Positions 31,671 to 41,757 of a stretch of DNA of 64,000 nucleotides are shown here, piece after piece. Origin of the DNA: Sepiola atlantica. Lineage: Eukaryota > Mollusca > Cephalopoda > Sepiida > Sepiolidae. The notes under the pieces were generated by a model. The model saw only the letters and a program-made list of their open reading frames with translations. It searched no databases and had not been told where the DNA came from. Both the position numbers and the translations under genes were made by a program. How positions within the stretch are numbered: position 1 is the first letter of the stretch; the number at the start of each line of letters is the position of its first letter. Where the stretch lies: assembly GCA_963556195.1 (NCBI GenBank), contig OY744520.1, positions 757,501 to 821,500 on the forward strand. The letters run 5' to 3'.

Positions 31671-32499
31671 GTTTTGATCTTACCGTTGGTGAGAGAAATG
31701 GGTTCAACTTTCGCATTTATTCATTTAGATTACAAAAAACATGAGGATATATTTTCTAATTTTTATGATTCACTTTTCTCCCAAATGTGTTTGACAATTC
31801 CAGTGCATGAGAAAGATGTTCCACATTTTACACATAAAACCACAAATATTTCTCACAGTAAATAATTTTCCTCTTAATAAATGCAAATCTCGAAAATATG
31901 TCGAGAACTTGATGATTTTTGAAAAATCTCAAACCATAATTTTTGTATAAAGTGTATCTTGACATAGTTTTAAAAAGAATGCTAATCATTTTAGTTGATA
32001 TCCTGTTTGTAATATCATTTAATGGTTAATATAATGACGTGTGATATTTAAAGCTGTGTGAAGTAAAAATTAAAGTAATGTAATTAAAAAAAAATGTGAA
32101 GAAAACTTTAAATTCTGGGATATTTAAAAATATGATTTTTTTATTTACATTTCACGAAATAATATTTTATCAACGAAAGACTTATCTTGCAGAAATAAAT
32201 GAACTTATCTCTTGGAATTAGAAGTCCGATGATTCGAAACGTCTTCGTTGACGGGACAATATCTTTATTTCCATATGCACTTTTTTCTTTTTATTAGTTT
32301 GCACATTTTGTGTAATTTTTTCATTTCATGCTTTTGCGGAGGCATTCATGTCTTCGCATTACTTATTTAAATCTATATTTCATATTATACGCCTATACCT
32401 CTATAATCACTACTGATTTAGTACTGTTATTCTATTCTTAATTTGATTATTTTCAAGAGAAGAGTAAGTTTTTTCATTACTTTTCTTTATTACAATTGA
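31671..32499. other. Unrecognised AT-rich DNA
   Basis: A 68-codon frame at 31,659-31,865 has no recognised domain. The remainder is non-coding by eye. Confidence 0.5.
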
Positions 32500-32500
32500 C

Positions 32501-32532
<32 letters not shown>

Positions 32533-32563
32533 CATATATATATATATACATATATATATATAC

Positions 32564-32598
<35 letters not shown>

Positions 32599-32763
32599 CA
32601 CATATATATATATACACATATATATACATATATATATATATACATATATATATATGTACATATACGCATATATATATATATGTATATATACGCATATATA
32701 TATATATATATGTATATATATACGCATATATATATAAATATATATATGTATATATATACATAT

Positions 32764-32806
<43 letters not shown>

Positions 32807-32825
32807 TACACACATACATACATAT

Positions 32826-32873
<48 letters not shown>
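32500..32873. repeat. Long compound (AT)n tract with CATA/CGCA/GTAC interruptions
   Basis: About 370 bp of AT repeats with regularly spaced C or G interruptions. The several 70-140 codon frames over it on both strands encode only Tyr/Ile with occasional Met, Val or Cys and are artefacts. Confidence 0.95.
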
Positions 32874-32882
<9 letters not shown>

Positions 32883-33099
32883 CCTGTCCTAGGACGTGTA
32901 TAAAGAATAAATATAGCATTCGTTTCAACTTTGTTTTCTTTCTTTGAGTTATATCGTACAGTTTAGGTGCCCACCCTCTAAATGGTAAAGTTTACCAAAA
33001 AAATAATGTGACGAAATTACATATTCTCTTGCCTAAAATACATATTCTATAATTCATAATGATAATTTTGGGTTGAAGCAGTTGACTGCAGTCCGTGGC

Positions 33100-34631
33100 C
33101 ACTACAGTAAATGCTTCAACAGACTGCTGAGGGGTTAAGAGGCCACACCACCATGGCTCACTAAGGGAGATGCAAGCCTCATACTTAAAACAAAAGAGAC
33201 ACAGTGCCCTAATAAATACAGACCAATATGCTGTCTCAGTACTGCCTACAAGCTCTTTACTGGCCTGGTAGCCGATAGCATCTACGACCATCTCTCCTGT
33301 GGAAACTACTTAGACGATCAACAAGCTGGCTGTAGGAGAAGATGCTTTGGTACCAAGGACTAGATTAACAAAACATTTTTAGAATACTGTAGGAAGCGAC
33401 ATAGAAACCTGAGAATTGCATGGATTGATTATCAGAAGGCCTATGACATCGTGTCCCACTCATGGTACCTTGATCTGTATAATATAAACCCAGTAATTAA
33501 AAAAAACAATGACTGCCCACATACAAATGTGGCAAACCACCATCTCACTAAGCCACAGCCATGGAAAGATTACCATCCCTAACATCAATATCAGAAGGGG
33601 AATATCCCAAGGTGACAGCTTATCCCCGTTGCATGGCAATATACCCACTTAGTAAGCTTTTCAACAACATGCGAGAGGCCTACAACCTTGGTCAGGGACG
33701 CTAGAGAGATCCATCCAAGAGAATAAACCACCTTCTCTTCATGGATGACCATAAGCTTTATGCAAGCTCTGCCACTGAATTGCAGCAGCTCCTGCAGGTT
33801 GTGCACACCTTCTCCAAAGACATCGGAATGAGATTTGGCTTAAACAAATGTGCCAAGTGCTATCTCAGGGCTGGGAAAAAAGATTCATACAGACAATATA
33901 CAACTAGATGAGGAAAATGGCATACGAGATCTCGAAGAGCAGGATCATACAAATACATTGGCATTGAGGAAATTACACCATCCAACATGCCAGGATGAGA
34001 GATAAAATTGGCAGAGAGTATGTACGTGAGAAAGATCTGCAAAACACAGCTTACAAAAAAAATAAATAACTGCCATTAACCAACTTGCGATGCCAGTAAT
34101 TACGTACAGCTTTGGCCTCAACAAACCATCAACAGGCTAGATGTAAAGACACGATAAATGTTAACCCTCCATAGGATCATTTATAGAAATCAGTTTCTGC
34201 CAAGACTATACTTGCCCAGAAGAGAGGGAGGATTGGGGCTATCAGAGATAAACCACCAACATAGAGCCACTATTGTCAGCATTGGTCAGTACCCAAGAAG
34301 CTCCTTAAACCCCAGCCTAGCAATGGTACATGAACATATAGAGTCAAGAGCCAGCAAAACAAATTCCATCACAAAGTTGCCCAAGCATTTTGGACAAGGC
34401 TGTCATATAGATGAGGCAGAAACACCAAACAATCCTGCCACAGAGATAGCCCAAAAGAGTCGGAAAGGATACACCCAGACTTTTAAGAACAGGTGTATTG
34501 ATGAGTGGTCAGAACAGAAACGTGCCACATACTTCCTCGATGAACTATCCAAGGACTATATTGATAAGGAAGGGTCATTGGACTGGATAGCTACACCAAT
34601 ATATAAATGCACAAGAGCATTTTACAAATAA
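33100..34631 (+). pseudogene. R2/NeSL-like LINE remnant (RT and C-terminal part)
   Basis: Reading across frames gives a degraded reverse transcriptase: PPWLTKGDASLILKTKET, then YRPICCLSTAYKLFTGL (blocks 1-2), LDDQQAGCRRRCFGTKD, block A IAWIDYQKAYDIVSHSW, block C LLFMDDHKLYA at about 33,738-33,770 (catalytic DD kept), then FSKDIGMRFGLNKCAKC. A clean 157-codon frame at 34,158-34,631 continues with YLPRREGGLGLSEINHQHRA and ends near the 3' limit. The phrases are typical of the LINE group with a restriction-like endonuclease (R2, NeSL, R4). N-terminal zinc fingers and a clear endonuclease are not visible. Many stops, so dead. Confidence 0.7.
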
Positions 34632-34851
34632 ATTGGAGCAAGCCGAAATAATTGTATGCTATATAAAAATAAGTTATATGAAATGACGTGAATCTGTCCT
34701 TTTTAACATTGATATGGTATAAAATCACATAAGAAATATTGAATATAGCATAGCTCTGGCCGTGAATTATTGAGATATAATAATAACTTCACGTTATACA
34801 ATTCATATTTGAATATGTATATACAAATCTTAATATAAATTATAAAAATAA

Positions 34852-34852
<1 letters not shown>

Positions 34853-34931
<79 letters not shown>
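34853..34931. repeat. (CA)n/(AT)n microsatellite
   Basis: Six CA units and about 33 AT units, ending directly at the minus-strand hammerhead element. Confidence 0.95.
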
Positions 34932-34934
<3 letters not shown>

Positions 34935-34937
34935 GTA

Positions 34938-34981
34938 TCCGCTGACACGTGTTTCGCCGTACCGTGAGTCTTTAGAGCGAA
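34938..34981 (-). ncRNA. Hammerhead ribozyme motif, core G5 mutated
   Basis: Minus strand: stem I TTCGCT/AGCGGA (six pairs with one G-U), core CTAAAGA where CTGAAGA is expected, a poorly pairing stem II, GAA, stem III ACACGTGT, cleavage base C at 34,944. The well-preserved stem I and III show its origin. The G5-to-A change and weak stem II make activity doubtful. Confidence 0.5.
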
Positions 34982-35220
34982 CCTACTATGACGAGTTTCG
35001 AAACCCGACCACAGATTCCGTGAATGAGTGATCTAGCATTAAGCTATGACCCCTGTCTGAAATAGGTGATTATTTTATCGTTTTATAAGTATATACAGCT
35101 AGTTATTGTCAAAACAACAACCAAAAATATTAAATCATTTATATAAAACGATAAAATAATCACGTATTTCAGACAGGCCTTATAGTTTAATGCTAGAGCA
35201 CGGAAACCGTGGTCGGGTAT

Positions 35221-35264
35221 CGAGTTCTGAAGAGTCGCGGTACGATGAAACTCGTATCAGCGGA
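35221..35264 (+). ncRNA. Hammerhead ribozyme motif, stem I eroded
   Basis: Core CTGAAGA (35,227-35,233) intact, stem II GTCG-CGGTA-CGAT (four pairs), GAA 35,247-35,249, stem III ACTCGTAT (weakened), cleavage base C 35,258, then AGCGGA. The 5' side of stem I (CGAGTT) no longer pairs with AGCGGA. Together with the other arm the ancestral ribozyme can be read in full. Confidence 0.5.
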
Positions 35265-35280
35265 TAACTATTTTATCAAT

Positions 35281-35283
<3 letters not shown>

Positions 35284-35326
<43 letters not shown>
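35284..35326. repeat. (AT)n microsatellite
   Basis: About 21 AT units right after the plus-reading tRNA/hammerhead arm. Confidence 0.95.
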
Positions 35327-35327
<1 letters not shown>

Positions 35328-35406
35328 GTCTCTACAAATCCGGTGAAATAATGCATATCAACTTTACACGGCTTAGGAAAGCCAAACGTACCAATATCTA
35401 CAAAAC

Positions 35407-35575
35407 AGCTATTTATCGTCAAAACAAAAACGACACATTTGAAATCATACTTATAAAACGATAAAAAACATAATCACGTATTTTAGACAAACCTCATAGC
35501 TTAATGGTAGAGCACTTGACTACGGTTTCTACTAGTTATCGTGAAAACAACAAGAACAACAAATATTAATTCATA
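35407..35575 (+). mobile_element. Truncated third copy of the tRNA-like element
   Basis: Repeats TTATCGTCAAAACAA, ATAAAACGATAAAA and AATCACGTATTT from 35,103-35,170. It then has CCTCATAGCTTAATGGTAG, the best-preserved A-box segment of the family (35,491-35,509). It breaks off before the B box and ribozyme and is followed by another partial TTATCGTGAAAACAACAA copy. Confidence 0.5.
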
Positions 35576-35594
35576 TATATATATATATATATAT
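35575..35594. repeat. Short (AT)n
   Basis: About 10 AT units. Confidence 0.9.
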
Positions 35595-35638
35595 AAACAA
35601 AACTCTTTCAAATCGAAAGACATTTCTTCAAATGGATT

Positions 35639-35685
35639 TATATATCTGATGAGAGCGGACAACCGCTTAAAACGTGTTATATATA
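35639..35685 (+). ncRNA. Hammerhead ribozyme motif, GAA changed to AAA
   Basis: Stem I TATATAT/ATATATA (seven pairs), core CTGATGA (35,646-35,652), stem II AGCGG-ACAA-CCGCT (five pairs), then AAA where GAA is required (35,669-35,671), stem III ACGTGT, cleavage base T 35,678. The single G12-to-A change should inactivate it. The same change occurs at 41,157-41,159. It lies between AT tracts. Confidence 0.55.
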
Positions 35686-35766
35686 ATCATAAAATGATAA
35701 AATAACAAAATAATAAATAAATGTTGAAAAAAACTTATTACAAATGTTAGTAGTCTTACTCCTTTA

Positions 35767-35794
35767 CATATATATATATCTATATATATATATA

Positions 35795-35851
<57 letters not shown>
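35767..35851. repeat. (AT)n microsatellite with C interruptions
   Basis: About 40 AT units with two C interruptions. Confidence 0.95.
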
Positions 35852-35854
<3 letters not shown>

Positions 35855-36016
35855 GTTTTTTGACGTGGTTGTTTATACATATGAGGAGACCTAATTAAGG
35901 GGTCGGAATAAGTTATAATGTGTGTATAGTTTTTTCTTTTTATAATTCTGTTTTGCTCTGTTTAAATTACATTGAGCTCTGTTATTCAGATTCTCAACAC
36001 AAAATTGAAATCTACA

Positions 36017-36018
<2 letters not shown>

Positions 36019-36071
<53 letters not shown>
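36019..36071. repeat. (AT)n microsatellite
   Basis: About 26 AT units. Confidence 0.95.
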
Positions 36072-36079
<8 letters not shown>

Positions 36080-36589
36080 ATAACCATTTCAGTATGGGGA
36101 AAATGAACTCTCCGAACAATCGTGCTAGAAAATATCTAAAATGTGAGGGGTCTTCAGAAGAATTTAAAAATCAGAGTATTTTGTTTCATTGGTGTCTAAT
36201 GACTATGAATATAATTAAATGTAAATATTACATATTTAAATTTTCAAATGGGAGGTTGTGCTAATATTACGCATCTTAAAACCTTATCTAAATTATCTAA
36301 ATAAACTGATTTTTTTACATTTTTGTCTTATACTTATTGTTAAAGTTTCACATAAATCGAAGTGTTACTAACCCCTCTTGGCCATTTTTGATCAAAACCG
36401 AATTAAAGAGAATATATCCCACCCTTACGCCTAGCAACTGTGTTGCAAAATTGATGATGATTGGTTAACTTATGTAGGAGTTAATCCTGTACATACACAT
36501 ATATTTTATTTACCCTATCCCCATGATGGTTAGAAACAAGGTCAGGCGTGGTTTTAAAAAGCCAGATCACTAGAATTAGCGCATTCTGC
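36072..36589. other. Unrecognised AT-rich DNA
   Basis: No frame, RNA or repeat recognised. Confidence 0.5.
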
Positions 36590-36700
36590 TATACAAAAAA
36601 TATCTGAGCAGCTCCGTCAGCATTCCAAGTAGCGGCGCCTCAGACGATTCACAATAAACTAACCCCTTCTCAAAGAGAAGGTAAACCCTGGGAGCGTTGC
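36590..36700. repeat. Dispersed repeat, inverted relative of 26,930-27,260
   Basis: CAGCTCCGTCAGCATTCC and GGCGCCTCAG, then CAATAAACTAACCCCTTCTC. The reverse complement of 27,070-27,140 reads CAGCCTCGTCGGCATTCC and GGCGCCTCAG, then CAATAAACTTACTCCTCCCC. Confidence 0.55.
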
Positions 36701-38292
36701 CCACCTGACACTGAACAGAACCATACCTCAGCCTGACAGCAACAAAGTCACTGTCGGACTGATGTCAAGGACGGATCCCTGACTGATAAGAACACAACTA
36801 CTCAAGCTGTGTCAGATAAGTATACGTATACGCATGCCTAGCTTTATATAAATAGAGATATATTATATCTATTTCGACCATCCATAACTATAAAAGTCTG
36901 ATTTGCATAAATAAATGCTTTCAGGTATCTTATTTGACTGGGTTAGCTTTCAGGAGAGATAGAAAAAAATTGTTGGTTACATTGGCCATCCGTAGTTTAA
37001 ATAAATAAAAGCAAGTAGTGTTTGTTTTAGCGCCATTTTGGCTGACCTGAGTTCAAGGAAAAGGCGTTGCCCATCAACGTTAAAGCTTTGTTCATGAGCA
37101 AACGTCAAGTGCCGTATCATGATGCGGGTGGGGCTGTCGGGTGAAAAGGTTTTAAATTGAAAAGAAACGAATTATATTTTCACAAAACAAAAAACATAGA
37201 AAATAAAGTAAAAATAGATAAAAACTTATATAATAAATACATGCAAGGGAAAATGTTGTCTGTATGTCCCCAAAGAATTTACAAAAATCCAAACAAGACG
37301 AACATAAAATAAATAAAATGATAGACCGTAGTAAAGGACGACCCAAAGCCTCTCTTTTCATTGGCTACTACCCCGAGGTGCAGGGGAGAGAGCCAAACTT
37401 TTCTCTAGATTATTCCCTTACCCCTTATAATGATGAGTGTTTAGCATTTTTAAGTCTGTGGTATGAATCGACACCGGATTGAACCCTGGTCTCCTGACCC
37501 ATTAGCCAATATTCTACCTATTATGCCATATGTACCAAACTAAATCCTCATTTTTAAAATATCAATAACTAAATAAATCTATGACTATATGTTTGTAACT
37601 CCCTAATCTAATCGATAAAGTTGTAATTTCTGCCCGGTTGTTTTGTTGTTTGTTCACTAGGCTTCAGCGATAGACCCTTATAATGATATTTATTCCTAAT
37701 TTACCAATGTATATGGATACGTATATTTTACTTTGAGTAAAGGAAGTACAACATTACCTTTACCCAGCATTCAGATTTTAAACGTATTAAAAGAAAATAC
37801 GACATTTTATTCATAAGGAATTTGGGGCTTGGAGCAGAAGTAGACAACATTATCCTTTATTTTTAGGACAGTTTGAGTCAACTCCATTAAAATTTGTTTA
37901 ATTCTTTGTATGATAGCCAATCAATGAATAGCTACGAAGAGTACTACGTACAGCTACGAAAGCCATTTAAAATGTAATCAATAATATAGATGTTATACAA
38001 TATTCAAAATACTGATATGCTATGTTATTTCATATATAAATTGATATATTAGATAACAAAATAAATACCGAGCGTTTTTTCCTGGACAAAAATAAAATAT
38101 AAACTTCAATCTGTTCAACTCTCATCTATTTTCATTATATGCGTTAATAACATTTTAATCTATAATTTCGTTTTAAATTTAAATATAAACTTAAATTACA
38201 AAAATAAATTTTATGAATTTAAATACTGTTGATTTCATATCATTAAAGATTCTGTTTTTCCTTCTAAGTAATTTTAAACGTGATTAATTTTT
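36701..38292. other. Mostly unrecognised DNA
   Basis: Apart from the tRNA-like segment at 37,455-37,545 nothing is recognised. Frames at 37,152-37,482 have no domain. Confidence 0.5.
37455..37545 (-). repeat. tRNA-derived (SINE-like) segment
   Basis: Minus strand: A box TGGCATAATAGGTAGAAT (37,511-37,528) and B box GGTTCAATCCGG (37,474-37,485). The T-arm pairs as ACCAG/CCGGT with one mismatch. Spacing is tRNA-like. The acceptor stem does not pair, so it is a tRNA-derived SINE head or pseudogene and not a functional tRNA. No hammerhead follows it. Confidence 0.5.
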
Positions 38293-38299
38293 AAAAAAA

Positions 38300-39192
38300 G
38301 TACTACTCCAGGGTTTGCGCCTAATTTCCGTGACTGCTCGGCCGCATCGATCCGACAGGTCGCGGAAGCGTCCGAGACATGCCGAGTCGAAAACGAGGCT
38401 GTCGAGACGAAAACGACGCTGTATAAACAAAACCGAAAAATCGTGCAAAAAAAATGGAAGGTTGGTAGACGACAATATAAGACGATGAATATACGGAAAG
38501 AAAAAAAAATGCATATATTTTTATTAAAAAAAAAATGAAAGAAATGAACAAACCCATAGCTGAAGAACTATAAATACACTTTTTTTTAATTGTTTTCGTG
38601 GGCAAAATGAAACATTTTTATGTTTTTGTTATGTGTTTCGTGTTACGTAAAGCAAAGAAGTAAATTTTACAATTAGGCAAGTTCTTTTATATATATATAT
38701 TTTTTTTTTTTTGGGGGGGGGGGGAATTACGTATATTTTCTCGTAGATGTTCAGGGTTTACTACTACTTTTGCTGCCGCTTGTTTGGTTTGGCTGAGCGA
38801 AAGACTGTTATACGCCCCCCAGCAATCGGATACTACCGTGGTCCCAGGTACTGCTTGATTATTGGAAGAGTTAGGGTTTCGGCATTCCTGTTAGGCACTG
38901 TCACCAGGAAACCCCTCCTTCTTTGCGGGGTCGTATCCCCCCGAAGACCCAGAGCGGCTGGAGAAAACACGGCCAGCATTGTTTTTTTTCCGACGGTTGA
39001 ATAGAGACTCTATTTCCAACGTATGCCCTGGGCCTCCGAGTCGCCGAGGGTTGCGCGACAGACATTTTTTTTGTCCAGTTTTGTATACAGCCTCGTTTTC
39101 GACTCGGCAGGGCTCGGACGCTTCCGTGAGCTGTCGGATCGCTGCTGCCGAGCAGTCACGGACATTAGGTGCAAACCCTGGAGTAGTACAAA
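38300..39192. mobile_element. GC-rich foldback element with ~130-bp inverted arms
   Basis: The arm from 38,301 (GTACTACTCCAGGGTTTGC...) and the arm ending at 39,190 (...GCAAACCCTGGAGTAGTAC) are reverse complements with a few differences. They share CCGTGACTGCTCGG, GATCCGACAG, GAAGCGTCCGAG and GCCGAGTCGAAAACGAGG. The left arm has a short internal duplication (CGAGACGAAAACGACGCTGT). The spacer holds a poly-T/poly-G run (38,700-38,724) and a GC-rich stretch (38,760-39,050). Markedly GC-rich against its AT-rich surroundings. No transposase frame. Frames over the arms mirror each other and are not genes. Confidence 0.7.
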
Positions 39193-39360
39193 AAAATAAA
39201 ATTATTTTGTTTCTACTTTAATTTATAAAGGAAGATGACATGTTGTCTTCCATTTTAATTATATGTTTTGGTCGAGTGAGTTACATCGATGACTTCATTA
39301 TTCACGCTGACTTGTTGTTATGACTCTCACATAAAGATGGTTTTCCAACAATTATTTATC

Positions 39361-39420
39361 ATACACACACACGCACGCACGCACACCCACCCACACACAC
39401 ACACCCACACACACACACCC
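39361..39420. repeat. (CA)n-rich microsatellite
   Basis: CA repeats with CG and CC interruptions. Confidence 0.9.
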
Positions 39421-39689
39421 GACACCTGCATCTCTACTTCGTCTTTCCCCTATACTTCCTGGCCCCCAAACCTCGACCTGTACCCTAAATAAATTCTTAT
39501 ACATTTTTATATATATTACAAAAAAAAACCCTTTTCTTCTGCTTTATTTTAATTAATAACCATTTTATATGCATTAAAAATTTAAATATTAGAATCTAAA
39601 TTGAACCCCTCACGCACACATATGTAACCCCCCCCCCCTCTTCACAAATCACGTCCTACGTGATCTCAGACGTGACTGAATAAGTTCCA

Positions 39690-39878
39690 CCATTCCTGAA
39701 AATGTTTATCAGCTGACGATAATCGGGATCAACCTCCCGCTTTGAAACCGACGGTACTGATGTTACATTGAATTTTTGTATTTTATAAATAAATATTTAC
39801 GCTCTTAATCCTTCGAAATCTGGGATTTCTTAATTAATCGAGCACTCTACTGGGTTTTTCCTGCCCTACCACACAGTA

Positions 39879-39889
<11 letters not shown>
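39690..39889 (+). mobile_element. Hammerhead element, family of 1,620-1,801
   Basis: Ribozyme at 39,708-39,761, then AATAAATATTTACGCTCTTAAT, AATTAATCGAGCACTCTACTGG and CTGCCCTACC, then (AT)n at 39,890. Motif order matches 1,620-1,801, where stem I is much longer. Confidence 0.55.
39708..39761 (+). ncRNA. Hammerhead ribozyme, intact core
   Basis: Stem I ATCAG/CTGAT (39,708-39,712 with 39,757-39,761), extended across an internal loop by AATGT/ACATT. Core CTGACGA 39,713-39,719, stem II CGGGA...TCCCG (five pairs), GAA 39,744-39,746, stem III ACC-GAC-GGT (three pairs), cleavage base A 39,756 after U. All invariant bases present. The internal loop in stem I fits the tertiary-contact regions of natural hammerheads. 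Confidence 0.65.

Positions 39890-39951
<62 letters not shown>
39890..39951. repeat. (AT)n microsatellite between two hammerheads
   Basis: About 30 AT units, with a plus-strand ribozyme upstream (39,708) and a minus-strand ribozyme downstream (40,021), so both elements point into the tract. Confidence 0.95.
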
Positions 39952-39954
<3 letters not shown>

Positions 39955-40020
39955 AAAGAAAGGAAAAATGTTCCGACGTAATGGAAAATGAAATAAGAAA
40001 ACCAAAATATTAATTAAATA

Positions 40021-40064
40021 CCCATCTACGTTTCACCTTTATTAGAAGTTTTCATCAGGACGGG
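40021..40064 (-). ncRNA. Hammerhead ribozyme, intact core
   Basis: Minus strand: stem I CCCGTC/GATGGG (six pairs, one G-U; 40,059-40,064 with 40,021-40,026), core CTGATGA (40,052-40,058), stem II with ACTT/AGGT, GAA (40,032-40,034), very short stem III ACGT, cleavage base A at 40,027. Minimal stem III is a known feature of hammerheads in Penelope-like and related retroelements. Confidence 0.6.
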
Positions 40065-40125
40065 AGATTGAAACAAGTACCAAAGTCTGTAAAATAATTG
40101 TGAGGAAGCGCTCAGCAATTAGAAC
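40021..40125 (-). mobile_element. tRNA-like plus hammerhead element
   Basis: Minus strand: A-box-like AATTGCTGAGCGCTTCC (40,104-40,120), B-box-like TTGTTTCAATCTCCC (40,062-40,076), then the hammerhead, then sequence leading to (AT)n at 39,951. The last bases of the B-box arm form the 5' side of stem I, the same fusion as at 35,221. A 6-bp hairpin CTCAGC/GCTGAG overlaps the A-box region. Confidence 0.5.
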
Positions 40126-40160
40126 GCTGAGAAATGTGCTGCGGCAGAACATTCGAGTAA

Positions 40161-40289
40161 AGTTTAAAAAGTGAGCGTTCAGAAGTCAACAGTATATATA
40201 ACGTTCCATAGAACATTACAACGATTAAAAGTTTGAAAAGTAAGCGTTCAGAAGTAAACGGTTTATATAACGTTCCACGGAACATTAGA
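40161..40289. repeat. Tandem duplication, 69-bp period
   Basis: The segment from 40,161 (AGTTTAAAAAGTGAGCGTTC ... ATAACGTTCC ... GAACATTA) repeats from 40,230 with a few substitutions. Each unit contains the short palindromic ACGTTCC...GGAAC element. Confidence 0.75.
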
Positions 40290-41060
40290 AAAATAAATGA
40301 GGAAGAGGGGGGAGGACAAGAAAAAAGAAAGAAAAATAATAAAAATATGGATCGCAGAAGAGGAAAAAATATAAATATATATGTATGTGTAATTATCATT
40401 GTGTTGAAAAACAATTATGTAAATGTATTTATTTTATTATGTAGTTGCTATTCCTAATCATCCATATATAATTTGAGTGATCATAAGTAAATTTATCAAA
40501 TTTATATGTCAATAAATGTAAGCTATTTAAATATAATTTAATTGTGTGTCAATGTATAGAAATAAGTATGTAATAGTATCTATTTAATTAAATAATAGCT
40601 AATTCTAATTATTTATATATATTATTATTCATAAGTGTATTCAAAATTTATTTATCTATTATGTTTATGAGCTAATTAAACGATGTACAATTAATGTTCG
40701 ATTTTTATCACCTAAATATTTAATTATATTTTTATTGGTGATTGCAGCGTTCGTTGTTCTTTTGCTCACTATTACTTCGATTGTCTCACTTCCTAAGTAA
40801 TTAACATGCAGAACATTTCATTATTAGTCGCCCTTAACTTCATAGAACGTATTTTTCGTTAATATTGTTTATTTTTATTCTTTCCAGCTTTTTATCAATC
40901 CGGCTCTCTGCATTGCTATTAGCCTTCTTATGTCGTTTTGGGTATAATTTTTTCATCTATGCAGTCAAGCAAAAATGTTCTGTTGTTTTGAGATTTGGCT
41001 GCGAATAAAGTGTGTTTGTATTTTCGTATTTTGCTTGAAAGTTTGGGTTTGCATTTCGAT
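40290..41060. other. Unrecognised AT-rich DNA
   Basis: A/G-rich at 40,295-40,370. No coding or RNA feature recognised. Confidence 0.5.

Positions 41061-41065
<5 letters not shown>

Positions 41066-41116
<51 letters not shown>
41066..41116. repeat. (AT)n microsatellite
   Basis: About 25 AT units next to the minus-strand hammerhead motif. Confidence 0.95.
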
Positions 41117-41123
<7 letters not shown>

Positions 41124-41144
41124 TTATACGTACATAAAAGTAAC

Positions 41145-41186
41145 CCATGGACACGTTTTGCTGGCTCACAGTCGTCATCAGCATAG
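41145..41186 (-). ncRNA. Hammerhead ribozyme motif, GAA changed to AAA
   Basis: Minus strand: stem I CTATG/CATGG (five pairs, one G-U), core CTGATGA (41,175-41,181), stem II with CTG/CAG, AAA in place of GAA (41,157-41,159), stem III ACGTGT, cleavage base C (41,150). Shares the G12-to-A change and the ACGTGT stem III with the plus-strand motif at 35,639. Confidence 0.5.
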
Positions 41187-41199
41187 TTAACTTAGACAA

Positions 41200-41210
41200 G
41201 GATCGAACCT
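41200..41210 (-). promoter_or_regulatory. Pol III B-box-like motif upstream of a hammerhead
   Basis: Minus strand AGGTTCGATCC, a near-perfect B box, 14 bp upstream of the ribozyme stem I. The A-box side is replaced by a TC/GA microsatellite at 41,227. This supports a tRNA-like head for this hammerhead too. Confidence 0.45.
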
Positions 41211-41226
41211 TCGATATTGATGTTTC

Positions 41227-41242
41227 TCTCTCTCTCTCTCTC

Positions 41243-41321
<79 letters not shown>
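41227..41321. repeat. (TC)n and (AT)n microsatellite
   Basis: About 28 TC units followed by about 19 AT units. Frames over it (41,119-41,565) are low complexity. Confidence 0.95.
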
Positions 41322-41323
<2 letters not shown>

Positions 41324-41354
41324 CTAGCTGTAATTAAATTTTGTACCACTAGAA

Positions 41355-41358
<4 letters not shown>

Positions 41359-41392
<34 letters not shown>

Positions 41393-41447
41393 GTATGTAT
41401 ATATATATGTATATGTATATATATATTATATATATATATATATATAT
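41359..41447. repeat. Interrupted (AT)n with GTAT
   Basis: AT repeats broken by ACATATGTATGT units. Confidence 0.9.
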
Positions 41448-41465
41448 TTTGTTTTGCTGATTTTA

Positions 41466-41579
<114 letters not shown>

Positions 41580-41689
41580 TTAATTATTTGATCAAGGGAA
41601 AGGTGATGAAAAGTAGAAAAAAATTAGTATTTTTGAGAGCTCACTCGGAAATAAAGTATCCTATGTGAGGTCTAAATATTTTGCTCTGA

Positions 41690-41757
41690 ATTGAGCACTC
41701 TCATAAACCCGGTTTCAACTTCCTTCGGATTCATACACCCTGGATATTTGTAACAAG

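Larger units (their letters stand above)
34932..35283. mobile_element. Inverted pair of tRNA-like plus hammerhead elements
   Basis: Arm 34,936-35,090 (minus-reading) and arm 35,138-35,268 (plus-reading) are diverged reverse complements around a 47-bp spacer, and (AT)n adjoins both outer ends. On each reading strand the order is TTTCAGACAGG, an A-box-like segment (35,029-35,046 minus; 35,183-35,200 plus), a B-box-like segment (34,992-35,006 minus; 35,215-35,227 plus), the hammerhead, then (AT)n. The B-box region merges with the 5' side of stem I. A tRNA-promoted, self-cleaving non-autonomous retroelement is the best reading. Confidence 0.55.

Noticed and set aside
32477..32928. Overlapping frames of 70-142 codons on both strands across the AT tract
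   Set aside because: They encode almost only Tyr and Ile from (AT)n and change with the interruptions. Low-complexity artefact.
37455..37545. Functional tRNA gene
   Set aside because: A and B boxes are good but the acceptor stem does not pair and the anticodon arm is unclear. Kept as SINE-like.
38284..39221. Frames in both arms of the GC-rich foldback that look alike
   Set aside because: Similarity follows from the inverted repeat. They contain no domain and are broken by the arm differences.
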